DNA from: Prochlorococcus marinus XMU1402
GTDB lineage: Bacteria; Cyanobacteriota; Cyanobacteriia; PCC-6307; Cyanobiaceae
DNA length: 64,000 nt
Reading direction: 5' to 3'
Assembly: GCF_017696205.1 (NCBI RefSeq)
Contig: NZ_JAAORD010000001.1
Location: 372,001 to 436,000 of the forward strand
Part shown: piece by piece, positions 44,072 to 53,566 of the stretch
Position numbering within the stretch: position 1 is the stretch's first letter
How the letters are laid out: each line of letters opens with the position of its first letter
Translations under genes and position numbers: made by a program
Notes under the pieces: model-generated
Databases searched by the model: none
The model's input: the letters and a program-made list of their open reading frames with translations, nothing else
What the model was told of the DNA's origin: nothing

Positions 44072-45568
44072 GTGACTTCATCTAAAAATCCCACTAATGA
44101 CAATAGCTACTTTGATGCAGTCTTAGTAGGAGCAGGGATAATGAGTAGTACTTTAGCCCTCATAATTTCAGAAGTTTTACCAGATATAAAATTTCTTATT
44201 ATAGAAAAATTAAATGCTCCAGGAAGTGAAAGTACTGGTGCTTTTAATAATGCAGGTACAGGACATGCGGCTAATTGCGAATTAAACTATACCCCTTTAG
44301 ATGAAAAAGGAAATCTAAAAATAGATAAAGCGCTCTCAATAAATCGTTCTTTTGAAACATCCATGTCTTTATGGGCCTCATTGTATGAAGCAGGGAAGAT
44401 TGATATTAAGAAGTTTCTAAAATTTATTCCTCATATTAGCTTTGTTTCTGGTCAGGATAATATTTCTTTTTTAAAAAAAAGATTTCAGAAAATGAACGAA
44501 AATCCTGAATTTATCGATATGGAATTTTCTACATCTTTTGATGAAATTTCATCATGGGCTCCTTTAATAACAAAAGATAGAAATCCATCTACTCAAATTG
44601 CTGCTACCAGAATAGGTAGAGGAACTGATATCAATTTTGAGGCTTTAACCAAAGAGTATTTGTCATTAGTTTCTTTAAACAAAAATGTTGAAATTAGATA
44701 CAAAACAGAATTAGTAGATTTAAAGAAAATTGATAAAAAACATTGGGAACTAGAAATCAGTTCTGAAGGTAGAAAAACTTCAATTAGAACTGGCTACGTT
44801 TTTCTTGGTGCTGGTGGAAAAACAATTAATTATTTACAAAAATCAAAAATTCCAGAAGCAAAAAGTTATGGTGGATTTCCTGTTAGTGGGAAATGGCTTA
44901 TTTGCGAGAAAAAAGATCTAACAGAAAAACATAACTCAAAAGTTTATGGTAAAGCTGATATTGGATCGCCACCAATGTCTGTGCCTCATTTAGACACCAG
45001 ATGGATTGATAATAAAAAACTTCTTTTATATGGACCTTTTGCTGGATTTACAACGAAATTTCTAAAACAAAGTTCATACTTTGACTTATTTAGTTCAATT
45101 AAAAAGAATAATATTTTTTCTATGTTAGACGTTGGTTTTAAGAACAACGATTTAATTAATTACCTAATATCACAATCATTAAAGAACCATAACTCAAGAG
45201 TTGAGAATTTAAAGAATATGATGCCATCAGCTAATCCTTCTGATTGGTATTTAAAGAATGCTGGTCAAAGAGTCCAAATAATTAAAAAAACTGAAGGTGG
45301 TGGTTCTTTGAAATTTGGAACTGAGATTGTAAATTCATCTGATGGATCATTATCTGCTTTGTTGGGAGCCTCTCCAGGAGCAAGTACTGCGGTTTCAATT
45401 ATGGTTGAAGTTCTAGAAAAATCTGTTTTATTTTTAAACGATAAGCATAATCTCCAAAAAAAAATAAATGACTTAATTTATCCAGAACTATTAGTCTCTG
45501 AAAATTACAGTACCTTCATAAAAGAAATTAAAAAAAGAAATAATTCCATTTTTGGTTTCCATCCATAA
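44072..45568 (+). CDS. mqo: Malate:quinone oxidoreductase
   Basis: A 498-aa FAD flavoprotein. The dinucleotide loop [15 protein letters not shown] is at 16-30, followed by [29 protein letters not shown] and [13 protein letters not shown]. Mqo oxidises malate to oxaloacetate and passes electrons to quinone at the membrane. GTG start at 44072. lepA follows 54 bases later. Confidence 0.95.
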   Translation: MTSSKNPTNDNSYFDAVLVGAGIMSSTLALIISEVLPDIKFLIIEKLNAPGSESTGAFNNAGTGHAANCELNYTPLDEKGNLKIDKALSINRSFETSMSLWASLYEAGKIDIKKFLKFIPHISFVSGQDNISFLKKRFQKMNENPEFIDMEFSTSFDEISSWAPLITKDRNPSTQIAATRIGRGTDINFEALTKEYLSLVSLNKNVEIRYKTELVDLKKIDKKHWELEISSEGRKTSIRTGYVFLGAGGKTINYLQKSKIPEAKSYGGFPVSGKWLICEKKDLTEKHNSKVYGKADIGSPPMSVPHLDTRWIDNKKLLLYGPFAGFTTKFLKQSSYFDLFSSIKKNNIFSMLDVGFKNNDLINYLISQSLKNHNSRVENLKNMMPSANPSDWYLKNAGQRVQIIKKTEGGGSLKFGTEIVNSSDGSLSALLGASPGASTAVSIMVEVLEKSVLFLNDKHNLQKKINDLIYPELLVSENYSTFIKEIKKRNNSIFGFHP

Positions 45569-45622
45569 TTCTAATTAGCTAGTATTAATCAAGATGTAAT
45601 AAGAGGAGAATTTTCTTTCTAT

Positions 45623-47431
45623 ATGACTGATATATCGGTTTCAAAAATTAGGAATTTCTGCATAATCGCTCATATTGACCATGGTAAATCTACCCTTGCA
45701 GATAGGTTGCTTCAAGATACTGGTACTGTGCAGCAAAGGGATATGCAAGAACAATTTTTGGACAGTATGGATCTTGAAAGAGAGAGAGGAATTACTATCA
45801 AGTTACAGGCCGCTAGAATGAAATATAAAGCTGACGATTCCCAAGAATATGTTTTGAACTTAATAGATACCCCAGGGCATGTTGATTTCTCTTATGAGGT
45901 TAGTAGATCTCTTCAAGCTTGCGAAGGCGCCTTACTTGTTGTTGATGCAAGTCAAGGAGTAGAAGCTCAAACCTTGGCTAATGTTTATCTTGCCTTAGAA
46001 AATAATCTTGAAATAATTCCTGTTTTAAATAAAGTTGATTTACCAGGGGCTGATGCTGAAAAAATAAAACAAGAAATAGAGGAAATTATCGGACTTGATA
46101 CATCTAATGCAATAAATTGTTCAGCAAAAACTGGAGTTGGTATTAAAGATATTTTGGAATCAATCGTTAGAAGAGTACCTCCTCCTCAAGATGAAATTAA
46201 ACTACCTACTAAGGCACTGATTTTTGATTCTTACTATGATCCGTACAGGGGAGTTATAGTTTATTTCAGGGTGATATCCGGGTCTCTTAATAAGAGAGAA
46301 AAAATATTATTAATGGCAAGTAAGAAAAATTATGAACTAGATGAGATAGGAATAATGGCGCCTGATCAGCAGCAAGTTGATGAATTACATGCAGGGGAAG
46401 TTGGTTATTTAGCTGCTTCTATAAAATCAGTTGCTGATGCGAGAGTGGGAGATACGATTACTCTTTTAAATTCACCTGCCAATGATCCTTTGCCTGGATA
46501 CAAGACAGCAAATCCTATGGTTTTTTGTGGCTTATTCCCGACTGATGCTGATCAATTCCCAGATTTAAGAGTATCACTCGAAAAATTACAATTATCTGAT
46601 GCAGCTTTAAAATATGAGCCCGAAACTAGTAGCGCAATGGGCTTCGGATTTAGGTGCGGATTCCTAGGACTTCTTCATATGGAGATTGTTCAAGAAAGAT
46701 TAGAAAGAGAATATGACTTGGATCTGATAGTAACGGCACCATCAGTTATTTATAAAGTTAATTTAAATCAGCAGGAACATATCTTTATTGATAATCCTTC
46801 TACAATTCCTGATCCACAACTTAGAGAATCAATAGAAGAGCCTTATGTGAAAATGGAAATTTATGCTCCCAATGAATTTAATGGAACATTAATGGGTTTA
46901 TGTCAAGAAAGAAGGGGAGTATTTATAGATATGAAATACATAACAACAGATAGAGTTACCTTGATTTATGAAATTCCATTAGCAGAAGTTGTTACAGATT
47001 TCTTTGATCAAATGAAAAGTAGAACCCAAGGTTATGCATCAATGGAATATCATTTGATTGGCTATAGAAAAAATGACCTTGTTAGATTAGATGTTCTAAT
47101 AAATTCAGAAAGAGCAGATCCATTAACTTCTATTGTTCATAAAGATAAGGCTTATGGAATTGGCAGAAGTTTAGTTGAGAAATTAAAAGAACTTATTCCA
47201 AAACAACAATTTAAAATACCTATTCAAGCATCAATCGGTAGCAGGATTATTGCAAGTGAAAGTATCAGTGCTTTGCGAAAAGATGTTTTATCTAAATGTT
47301 ATGGAGGGGATATTTCTAGGAAAAAGAAACTTTTAAAGAAACAAGCCAAAGGTAAAAAGAGGATGAAGGCAATGGGTAAAGTTGAAGTCCCTCAAGAAGC
47401 TTTTATGGCAGTCTTGAAATTAAACCAGTAA
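45623..47431 (+). CDS. lepA: Elongation factor 4 (LepA)
   Basis: A 602-aa translational GTPase. G1 [13 protein letters not shown], switch I RERGITI, G3 DTPGHVDF and NKVDLPGA are intact; the C-terminal LepA-specific domain ends with [14 protein letters not shown]. LepA remodels stalled ribosomes or assists assembly. An AGGAGA element lies 17-22 bases upstream of the ATG. Confidence 0.98.
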   Translation: MTDISVSKIRNFCIIAHIDHGKSTLADRLLQDTGTVQQRDMQEQFLDSMDLERERGITIKLQAARMKYKADDSQEYVLNLIDTPGHVDFSYEVSRSLQACEGALLVVDASQGVEAQTLANVYLALENNLEIIPVLNKVDLPGADAEKIKQEIEEIIGLDTSNAINCSAKTGVGIKDILESIVRRVPPPQDEIKLPTKALIFDSYYDPYRGVIVYFRVISGSLNKREKILLMASKKNYELDEIGIMAPDQQQVDELHAGEVGYLAASIKSVADARVGDTITLLNSPANDPLPGYKTANPMVFCGLFPTDADQFPDLRVSLEKLQLSDAALKYEPETSSAMGFGFRCGFLGLLHMEIVQERLEREYDLDLIVTAPSVIYKVNLNQQEHIFIDNPSTIPDPQLRESIEEPYVKMEIYAPNEFNGTLMGLCQERRGVFIDMKYITTDRVTLIYEIPLAEVVTDFFDQMKSRTQGYASMEYHLIGYRKNDLVRLDVLINSERADPLTSIVHKDKAYGIGRSLVEKLKELIPKQQFKIPIQASIGSRIIASESISALRKDVLSKCYGGDISRKKKLLKKQAKGKKRMKAMGKVEVPQEAFMAVLKLNQ

Positions 47432-47509
47432 TTTCTTTTAATTTAAAATTTATAGCTATTTATTTTTAAAAGAATTGGTATATTTCATTTATATCTGTAA
47501 AAAAAGATT

Positions 47510-48355
47510 TTGGATATTAACTCATTTAATCGTGTCGGCGCAAATATCAGAAAAGCTGGATTTTTAATTGTACTTTTTTATCTTCTTGTTGTTTTAATAA
47601 TGAAATTCTTAGAGGCCAATAATTTTTTTGGCTATTCATTTTCAATGTTAAGCAATGATATCTTTGCCCCTCCTTCTCTTAATCATTTTTGTGGCACAGA
47701 TAGATTAGGAAGAGATGTTTGCTTAAGAACTTTGCAAGGATCATCATTAGCGATAGAAGTTGTATTCTTAGCTATTCTTTTTTCATTAAGTTTGGGTTTG
47801 CCATTGGGATTATTAAGCGGATATTTTGGGGGTTTTTTTGATAAATGCTTATCACTAATAATGGATACTATTTTTTCAATACCTGTAATTTTGCTTTCAG
47901 TTGTTGTGGCTTTTGTATTGGGTAAAGGTATCCTTAACGCGGCTTTGGCATTGTGTATTGTTTACTCTCCTCAATATTTTAGATTAATCAGAAATCAGAC
48001 AATATTGGTTAAATCCGAAACTTATGTGGAGGCAGCTCAAGTTGCAGGAGCTGATGTTAAAAAAATTATTTTTAAATATATTCTCCCAAATGTAATAACA
48101 CCATTACCTATTCTGCTTACCCTAAATGCTGCAGATGCTGTTTTGGTATTAGGAAGTTTAGGATTTTTAGGCCTTGGTGTTCCTGCAGATGTCCCAGAAT
48201 GGGGAAGTGATTTAAATCTGGCTCTTGCCGCTTTACCTACAGGTATCTGGTGGACGGCTTTGTTCCCAGGTTTGGCAATGTTTTTTTTAGTTTTAGGTCT
48301 TTCTTTTATAGGAGAGGATCTTGAAGAAATTTTTGATAGTCAAAATTCTGAATAA
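47510..48355 (+). CDS. ABC transporter permease, DppC/oligopeptide type
   Basis: A 281-aa integral membrane protein with about six helices and the permease EAA motif EAAQVAGADVKKIIFKYILPNVI. The N-terminal periplasmic segment PPSLNHFCGTDRLGRDVCLR is typical of DppC-like permeases. TTG start at 47510. No partner permease, ATPase or binding protein is adjacent, so the partners must be elsewhere. Substrate is likely a peptide or similar solute. Confidence 0.83.
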   Translation: MDINSFNRVGANIRKAGFLIVLFYLLVVLIMKFLEANNFFGYSFSMLSNDIFAPPSLNHFCGTDRLGRDVCLRTLQGSSLAIEVVFLAILFSLSLGLPLGLLSGYFGGFFDKCLSLIMDTIFSIPVILLSVVVAFVLGKGILNAALALCIVYSPQYFRLIRNQTILVKSETYVEAAQVAGADVKKIIFKYILPNVITPLPILLTLNAADAVLVLGSLGFLGLGVPADVPEWGSDLNLALAALPTGIWWTALFPGLAMFFLVLGLSFIGEDLEEIFDSQNSE

Positions 48356-48357
48356 AT

Positions 48358-49029
48358 TTAGTTATCTGTAATAGGATCAAGTTCTCCTAGATCATTCAAC
48401 TTTGGATATTCTTTAGCTGATTTTTTATACACCTCAGCTAATTCTGGGTAACACCATTCAAAAAGTGTTTTTTGATATTCATCTGTATTTAAACCTTCTC
48501 CATTAGCGGGCAATATACCTTTATTTTTTCTTTGGCGAATAGCTTCAAATAATAATATGGAAGCAGCAACTGAAACATTTAGGGATTGAACCATACCTCT
48601 CATAGGTATAAAAATTGATTGATCAACCATTGATATAAGTTCATCACTTAGTCCCCATTTTTCTGCACCTAAAACAAAACATGTATTTTGAGAATAATCA
48701 AAATTTCTATAATCTACTGATTCACTATTAAGAGTTGTTCCATATAATTTAAAACCCTTATTCTTTAAATCAGATATTGCCTTGATAGTGTTTTTATGAT
48801 TATTTAGTTTTACCCATTTTTGACTTCCTTGAGCAGTACTATTAAAAGTCTTAACGGCATTCATTTTGCTAATAAAATTTGCTTCGAAAACTCCTGCCGC
48901 ATCACATGTCCTTAATATCGCAGATAAATTATGTGGTTTATTGACATCCTCAACTAGAACAGTCAAGTTTTTCATTCTGCAATCTAAAACACTTTTGATT
49001 CGTTCAAATCTTCTTGGCAAAATTGACAT
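48358..49029 (-). CDS. trmH: tRNA (guanosine-18-2'-O)-methyltransferase TrmH
   Basis: A 223-aa SPOUT methylase. Visible are NLSAILRTCDAAG (motif 1), FVLGAEKWGLSDELI (motif 2) and PMRGMVQSLNVSVAASILLFE (motif 3), plus the TrmH-specific N-terminus. It makes Gm18 in tRNA. It converges with the permease gene two bases apart. Confidence 0.92.
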   Translation of the reverse strand: MSILPRRFERIKSVLDCRMKNLTVLVEDVNKPHNLSAILRTCDAAGVFEANFISKMNAVKTFNSTAQGSQKWVKLNNHKNTIKAISDLKNKGFKLYGTTLNSESVDYRNFDYSQNTCFVLGAEKWGLSDELISMVDQSIFIPMRGMVQSLNVSVAASILLFEAIRQRKNKGILPANGEGLNTDEYQKTLFEWCYPELAEVYKKSAKEYPKLNDLGELDPITDN

Positions 49030-49125
49030 TTATAATTTTTTCACACTTTTAAATTATATTCAAAAAATATTGATTACCTATTAAATCTCTTGGTTTATAA
49101 TATTTTGGTAGTTTGAATTAACTCA

Positions 49126-49329
49126 ATGGCATACATAGAATGGGACTATACAGTAATAACAAGTATGGTAGAAAAACAAGGGTGGCATTTACCTGAGCGT
49201 GAATCGGAGGAATGGAATAAATTTAACGATGAATTAGGAGAAAAAATGAGAGGTGTTGGACTTATTTTTGAAAAATATTGTAAATTTACTCCTGACGTAG
49301 GAGAAGGAGTTCATCTTTTAGATGACTGA
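49126..49329 (+). CDS. Small conserved-looking protein (67 aa)
   Basis: A 67-aa acidic soluble protein rich in Trp, Glu and Lys (IEWDYTVITSMVEKQGWHLPE). I do not recognise a family. It has a clean ATG and a convincing hairpin after the stop, supporting a real transcript. No enzymatic motif is visible. Confidence 0.55.
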   Translation: MAYIEWDYTVITSMVEKQGWHLPERESEEWNKFNDELGEKMRGVGLIFEKYCKFTPDVGEGVHLLDD

Positions 49330-49346
49330 TGATAAATAGTTTTAAA

Positions 49347-49372
49347 CCATTGATGTATCCCTTAATCAATGG
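49347..49372 (+). terminator. Hairpin after the 67-aa gene
   Basis: CCATTGAT and ATCAATGG make a perfect 8-bp stem around a 10-base loop, 17 bases after the stop codon. The downstream sequence is AT-rich without a pure T-run. The rest of the spacer to 49505 has a GCTTTATAAAGC palindrome (49429-49440) and no gene. Confidence 0.5.
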
Positions 49373-49505
49373 CTTATTAATTTATAAGATAATATAATTT
49401 CACCAAATTAGAACTCTCAATTATAAAGGCTTTATAAAGCTTGTAACCTATAAAAATTTTTTATTCCACAAAAAAGTTATTTAAATTCTATATTTGTATA
49501 AAAAT

Positions 49506-49898
49506 ATGAAAAATAAATTAATCTTTTTATTCGATGGTGGCTGTCCACTTTGTTTGAGAGAAACAAATTTTTTAAAAAAAAGAGACATCTTAAATCAAAT
49601 TGTATTTATAGATATTAATAGTAATGATTATGATCAAAGTCTTTTTAATGACATCTCATATTCAGAAGCCATGTCAAACCTACATGGGATTATGGAAAAT
49701 GGAGAAATTATTAGGGGACTAGATGTACTTGCATATTCTTATGAATTAGTTGGTTTAGGTTGGGTTTATTACCCCTTGAAGATTAAGCTCTTGTCTCCAT
49801 TATTGAGACTGGTTTACAGATATTGGGCAAAATATAGACTTCAAATTACAGGTAGATCAGATATTGAAAAACTTTGTACCTCTCAATGTGAACAATAA
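49506..49898 (+). CDS. DCC-family thiol-disulfide oxidoreductase (DUF393)
   Basis: A 130-aa protein with the DCC motif FDGGCPLCLRET at residues 10-21 and GLDVLAYSYELVG later. DUF393 proteins have a thioredoxin-like fold and unknown partners. ATG 49506 is preferred; a TTG four codons upstream is also possible. It is followed two bases later by the DUF2805 gene. Confidence 0.8.
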   Translation: MKNKLIFLFDGGCPLCLRETNFLKKRDILNQIVFIDINSNDYDQSLFNDISYSEAMSNLHGIMENGEIIRGLDVLAYSYELVGLGWVYYPLKIKLLSPLLRLVYRYWAKYRLQITGRSDIEKLCTSQCEQ

Positions 49899-49900
49899 AT

Positions 49901-50137
49901 ATGGAAAGTATCGATATAGACAGAATAATAGAGATGTGTTGGGAAGATAGAACACCCTTTGAAGCTATCAAGTATCAATTTGGTTTGAAAGAGGAAGATG
50001 CGATAAAAATTATGCGTCAAAATCTTAAACCCAAATCCTTCAAAGTCTGGAGAAAGAGAGTTTCGGGAAGAAATACAAAACATATGGCGCTTAAAGATTC
50101 AACTAGATTTAAATCTACTCATAAAAGAAAATTATAA
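49901..50137 (+). CDS. DUF2805 (TIGR03643) family protein
   Basis: A 78-aa basic protein with the DUF2805 pattern IEMCWEDRTPFEAIKYQFGL and FKVWRKRVSGRNTKH. Function is unknown; the fold is predicted to be a helical DNA/RNA-binding-like domain. It forms a small cluster with the DCC, DUF2256 and photolyase-like genes, an arrangement I associate with cyanobacteria. Confidence 0.82.
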   Translation: MESIDIDRIIEMCWEDRTPFEAIKYQFGLKEEDAIKIMRQNLKPKSFKVWRKRVSGRNTKHMALKDSTRFKSTHKRKL

Positions 50138-50140
50138 ATT

Positions 50141-50272
50141 TTGAAAAATCTTTCTACTAAAACTTGTCCTGTTTGCAATAGGCCGTTCGAGTGGCGTAAA
50201 AAATGGAAAAACTGTTGGGATGATGTTATCTACTGTTCAAAAAGATGCAGTATTAGGAAGTCGCAAAGATGA
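50141..50272 (+). CDS. DUF2256 zinc-finger-like protein (43 aa)
   Basis: A 43-aa protein from TTG 50141: [19 protein letters not shown] then [11 protein letters not shown]. The CxxC...CxxxC spacing suggests one zinc site. DUF2256 genes sit beside FeS-type photolyase genes in many bacteria. The stop overlaps the ATG of the photolyase-like gene (ATGA), so translation is probably coupled. Confidence 0.85.
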   Translation: MKNLSTKTCPVCNRPFEWRKKWKNCWDDVIYCSKRCSIRKSQR

Positions 50273-51759
50273 AACAAGTATCAATTATTTTCCCGAATCA
50301 ACTTTTTAGAGAAAGCCCAATCTTAAAAATAAATTGTGAAGTTTTGATTTTGGAAGACTCATTATTTTTTGGAAATGATAAATTTCATAAATTAATTAAC
50401 CATAAAAACAAGTTAGTTTTTCATAGAGCATCTATGCTCGCTTATAAAAATTATTTAGAAATATCTGGCTTTAAAGTGTTATATATCGAAAACAAGAATA
50501 ATGTTTCTACAGTTGAGTACTTATCGGAATTTATTAAAAATAAATATCAGAAAATAAATCTCATTGACCCTCATGATTTTTTAATAATGAAGAGGATTAA
50601 TAATTTTGTTGAAAGTAATAATTTGGCTTTAAATATTTTGCCTTCTCCTATGTTTATGAGCAGTGAAAATTTAAAAGAGTTATTTGAATCAAATACAAAA
50701 AAACCTCTTATGGGGAGATTTTATGAAAATCAAAGAAAGAGCCAAAAGATATTAGTTAATTCGGATGACACACCTGAAGGCGGTAAATGGAGTTTCGATG
50801 AGATGAATAGAAAAAAATTACCCAAAAAAATCAGCATCCCTAATACGCCTAAATTACCAAAAAATAAATTTGTAATTCATGCCGAAAAGGTATTGGCCAA
50901 TTTAGATGTTGATTTTATTGGAGAAAGTAATAACTTTTTATATCCAACTAATTTTGATGAGGCAGATCAATGGTTAAATGATTTTTTTATACATAAATTT
51001 TTCTTGTTTGGAGATTATGAAGATGCTATTTCTAAAGAAAATTCTTTTTTATGGCATAGTTTACTTTCTCCTCTTTTAAATAGTGGCTTACTAACGCCAA
51101 ATGAAGTAGTAAATAAAGCATTACTTTTTGCCAAAAATAATAATGTTCCAATTAACTCTTTAGAGGGTTTTATTCGTCAAATTATTGGATGGAGAGAATT
51201 TATTTGCCTTGTTTATAAGAAGTATGGAACAAAAATGCGAAATAGTAATTTCTGGAATTTTGAAGATAAGCCAATTCCAAAATCTTTTTATCAAGGAAAT
51301 ACAGGAATTGAACCAGTAGACGTTGTTATAAAAAATATTATTAAATTTGGTTATTGTCATCATATTGAGCGGCTAATGATTTTGGGCAACTTTATGCTTC
51401 TATGTAGAATTCACCCCAACCAAGTTTATAAATGGTTTATGGAAATGTTTATTGATTCCTATGATTGGGTTATGGTCCCAAATGTTTACGGAATGAGTCA
51501 GTTTAGTGATGGAGGAATCTTTTCAACAAAGCCATATATATCAAGTTCTAATTATGTAAAAAAAATGTCTAATTTTAAAAGTGGCCCATGGTGTGAAATA
51601 TGGGATGGCTTATTTTGGAAATTTATTAAAGATAATGAAAGCTTTTTTAGAAAGCAATATCGTCTGGCAATGTTAACGAAAAACCTTGATAAAATGTCAG
51701 AGGAAAAATTAAATAATCACTTAAAAACGGCCGATAGATTTTTAAGAGATATTCGATAA
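50269..51759 (+). CDS. FeS-BCP-type cryptochrome/photolyase homologue lacking cluster cysteines
   Basis: A 496-aa member of the bacterial cryptochrome/(6-4) photolyase group (COG3046, PhrB-like). Family segments include SIIFPNQLF at the N-terminus, [37 protein letters not shown] and [14 protein letters not shown], which line the FAD and DNA site. The region that normally carries Cys ligands of a [4Fe-4S] cluster (a CxxC...ACPF loop after the FAD domain) is shortened here to [14 protein letters not shown], and the Cys normally found before the FGY segment is also absent. It may repair UV lesions with FAD alone, or sense light. Coupled to a DUF2256 gene. Confidence 0.82.
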   Translation: MKQVSIIFPNQLFRESPILKINCEVLILEDSLFFGNDKFHKLINHKNKLVFHRASMLAYKNYLEISGFKVLYIENKNNVSTVEYLSEFIKNKYQKINLIDPHDFLIMKRINNFVESNNLALNILPSPMFMSSENLKELFESNTKKPLMGRFYENQRKSQKILVNSDDTPEGGKWSFDEMNRKKLPKKISIPNTPKLPKNKFVIHAEKVLANLDVDFIGESNNFLYPTNFDEADQWLNDFFIHKFFLFGDYEDAISKENSFLWHSLLSPLLNSGLLTPNEVVNKALLFAKNNNVPINSLEGFIRQIIGWREFICLVYKKYGTKMRNSNFWNFEDKPIPKSFYQGNTGIEPVDVVIKNIIKFGYCHHIERLMILGNFMLLCRIHPNQVYKWFMEMFIDSYDWVMVPNVYGMSQFSDGGIFSTKPYISSSNYVKKMSNFKSGPWCEIWDGLFWKFIKDNESFFRKQYRLAMLTKNLDKMSEEKLNNHLKTADRFLRDIR

Positions 51760-51864
51760 ATCAAAAGTAATAACCTACATTTGTTTTTGAAAAATTAAAA
51801 TAATATTATATTATTACGAAATATTACAGATCAATGTTAGTTTAAATAAAACAAAATACTCCTA

Positions 51865-52044
51865 ATGGAAATTGGATCACTTTTTTTGAAAAGTACTTTG
51901 ACTGGTATTATCACTTTTCCCGAATTAGATTGGATAACTACCCATCAATCTGATTTCACAAGGTTAGAGGAATCTGTAGCTATTAAGTTAGGTAGAATGC
52001 TTGATTCAGGTTCTATAAATATAGGTTGCCGTTTAAATTCGTGA
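51865..52044 (+). CDS. Small hypothetical protein (59 aa)
   Basis: A 59-aa frame starting MEIGSLFLKSTLTGIITFPELDW, ending CRLNS. It has a mixed hydrophobic/polar pattern with no transmembrane helix, signal peptide or known motif. A CTCCT-like element precedes it but no perfect ribosome-binding site. Position in an otherwise empty spacer and a clean frame support it modestly. Confidence 0.45.
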   Translation: MEIGSLFLKSTLTGIITFPELDWITTHQSDFTRLEESVAIKLGRMLDSGSINIGCRLNS

Positions 52045-52063
52045 TTAATTTTTTATTTTATTA

Positions 52064-52207
52064 ATGAAGTATCAAAAAGAGAAAAAATTATTTTTTCGCG
52101 AAAGAATTCATTCTTTAAATATCTTTCTTTTTTTAGGATTTAATCTAACACTCATTTCTACATTAGGTTTTATTTTGTTAAATTCTTCAATTGAAAAAGT
52201 AGTTTAA
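52064..52207 (+). CDS. Small single-helix membrane protein (47 aa)
   Basis: A 47-aa frame with a basic N-terminus (MKYQKEKKLFFRERIHS) and one hydrophobic helix (LNIFLFLGFNLTLISTLGFIL). The positive-inside pattern implies N-in topology. No family recognised. It begins 19 bases after the 59-aa gene; the two may share a transcript. Confidence 0.45.
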   Translation: MKYQKEKKLFFRERIHSLNIFLFLGFNLTLISTLGFILLNSSIEKVV

Positions 52208-52249
52208 ATTTTTTGTATATTAAAGTTATCTTTAAAAACAAATTATATT

Positions 52250-53566
52250 TTGAGTATTGGATATTTACAAAGAAAAGCAGCTTGGGAAATTTTATTAAAA
52301 GTAAGTTCTGGTGATTTTTGCGATCATGCCCTTGAAAAGGTCTTAAACAATTATCAATTTAATCCGCTTGATATTGCTTTTATTACTGAATTATCTTTTG
52401 GATGTATAAGGTATAGAAAATTTCTTGATCTTTGGATGGATCATACATCAAAAATTACTCATAAAAAGCAGCCTCCAAAGTTAAGATGGCTTCTACATAT
52501 AGGTTTATATCAACTATTGAAAATGGATAAAATTCCATTTCCTGCTGCTATTTCTACCACTGTAGAAGTAGCTAAAAAAACAGATTTAAATGGTTTAGCC
52601 GGAACTTTAAATGCGATATTGAGAAATGCATCAAGAAAATTAGAACAAAAAATTTTTCCGGAATTATCTTCTGATAGAAAAGAAAGAATTTCATATCTTG
52701 AATCATTTCCATTATGGCTTGTGAAGGATCTTTATAAATGGGTCGGCAATAGCGAGGGTGAAAATATCATTAAGGCATTTAATAAAAAACCATCAATTGA
52801 TTTAAGAATTAACCAATTAAAAATTAATTTAGATGAATTTATGGAATTACTTCATGAAAATAAAATTGATGCTGAAATTATTAAAGATTTACATAATGGA
52901 ATTACTTTAATATCTAATCCAAGATCTATAAAAAATTTACCAGGATATACTGATGGATTTTGGACAATTCAAGATAGATCTTCTCAGTGGATAGCACCTC
53001 TCTTAAATCCACAAGAAGGTGAAAAGATTTTAGATGCTTGTGCAGCGCCGGGAAGTAAGTCTACCCACCTAGCAGAATTAACAAATGATAGTGCTGAAAT
53101 CATTGCCGTAGATAGATCAGCAAAAAGATTGAAAATACTGCAATCAAATTTAGAAAGGTTAAATTTGAAATCTGTTAATACCCTTAAGGCTGATGCTACG
53201 AGTTTGATTGAATTAAATCCTAAGTTCATATCTTATTTTGATAAGATTTTATTAGATGCTCCATGTTCAGGTATTGGAACTCTTTCAAGGAATCCAGATT
53301 CTAGATGGTCTTTAAGTCAAGAAAAAATAAAATCTTTAACTTTATTACAGGAAAAACTTTTGGAGAGCATTTTTCCTCTTTTGAAAAAAGGTGGCATTTT
53401 AGTTTATTCAACTTGTACTATTTGTCCCGATGAAAATAATCTATTAATTGAACGATTTATTGAAAAAAACAAAACTTTAAAATTGGTTAGCCAAAAGCAA
53501 ATTTTACCTAGCTTGGATTATCCTGGTGATGGATTTTATTCTGCAATAATTTCTTATAAATCTTAA
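52250..53566 (+). CDS. rsmB: 16S rRNA (cytosine-967-C5)-methyltransferase
   Basis: A 438-aa protein: NusB-like N-terminal domain (1-150) and a Rossmann methylase with DACAAPGSKSTHLAEL, LLDAPCSGIGTLSRNPD (first catalytic Cys) and YSTCTICPDEN (second Cys). TTG start at 52250. It converges with the penicillin-binding protein gene, stops overlapping by four bases. Confidence 0.95.
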   Translation: MSIGYLQRKAAWEILLKVSSGDFCDHALEKVLNNYQFNPLDIAFITELSFGCIRYRKFLDLWMDHTSKITHKKQPPKLRWLLHIGLYQLLKMDKIPFPAAISTTVEVAKKTDLNGLAGTLNAILRNASRKLEQKIFPELSSDRKERISYLESFPLWLVKDLYKWVGNSEGENIIKAFNKKPSIDLRINQLKINLDEFMELLHENKIDAEIIKDLHNGITLISNPRSIKNLPGYTDGFWTIQDRSSQWIAPLLNPQEGEKILDACAAPGSKSTHLAELTNDSAEIIAVDRSAKRLKILQSNLERLNLKSVNTLKADATSLIELNPKFISYFDKILLDAPCSGIGTLSRNPDSRWSLSQEKIKSLTLLQEKLLESIFPLLKKGGILVYSTCTICPDENNLLIERFIEKNKTLKLVSQKQILPSLDYPGDGFYSAIISYKS

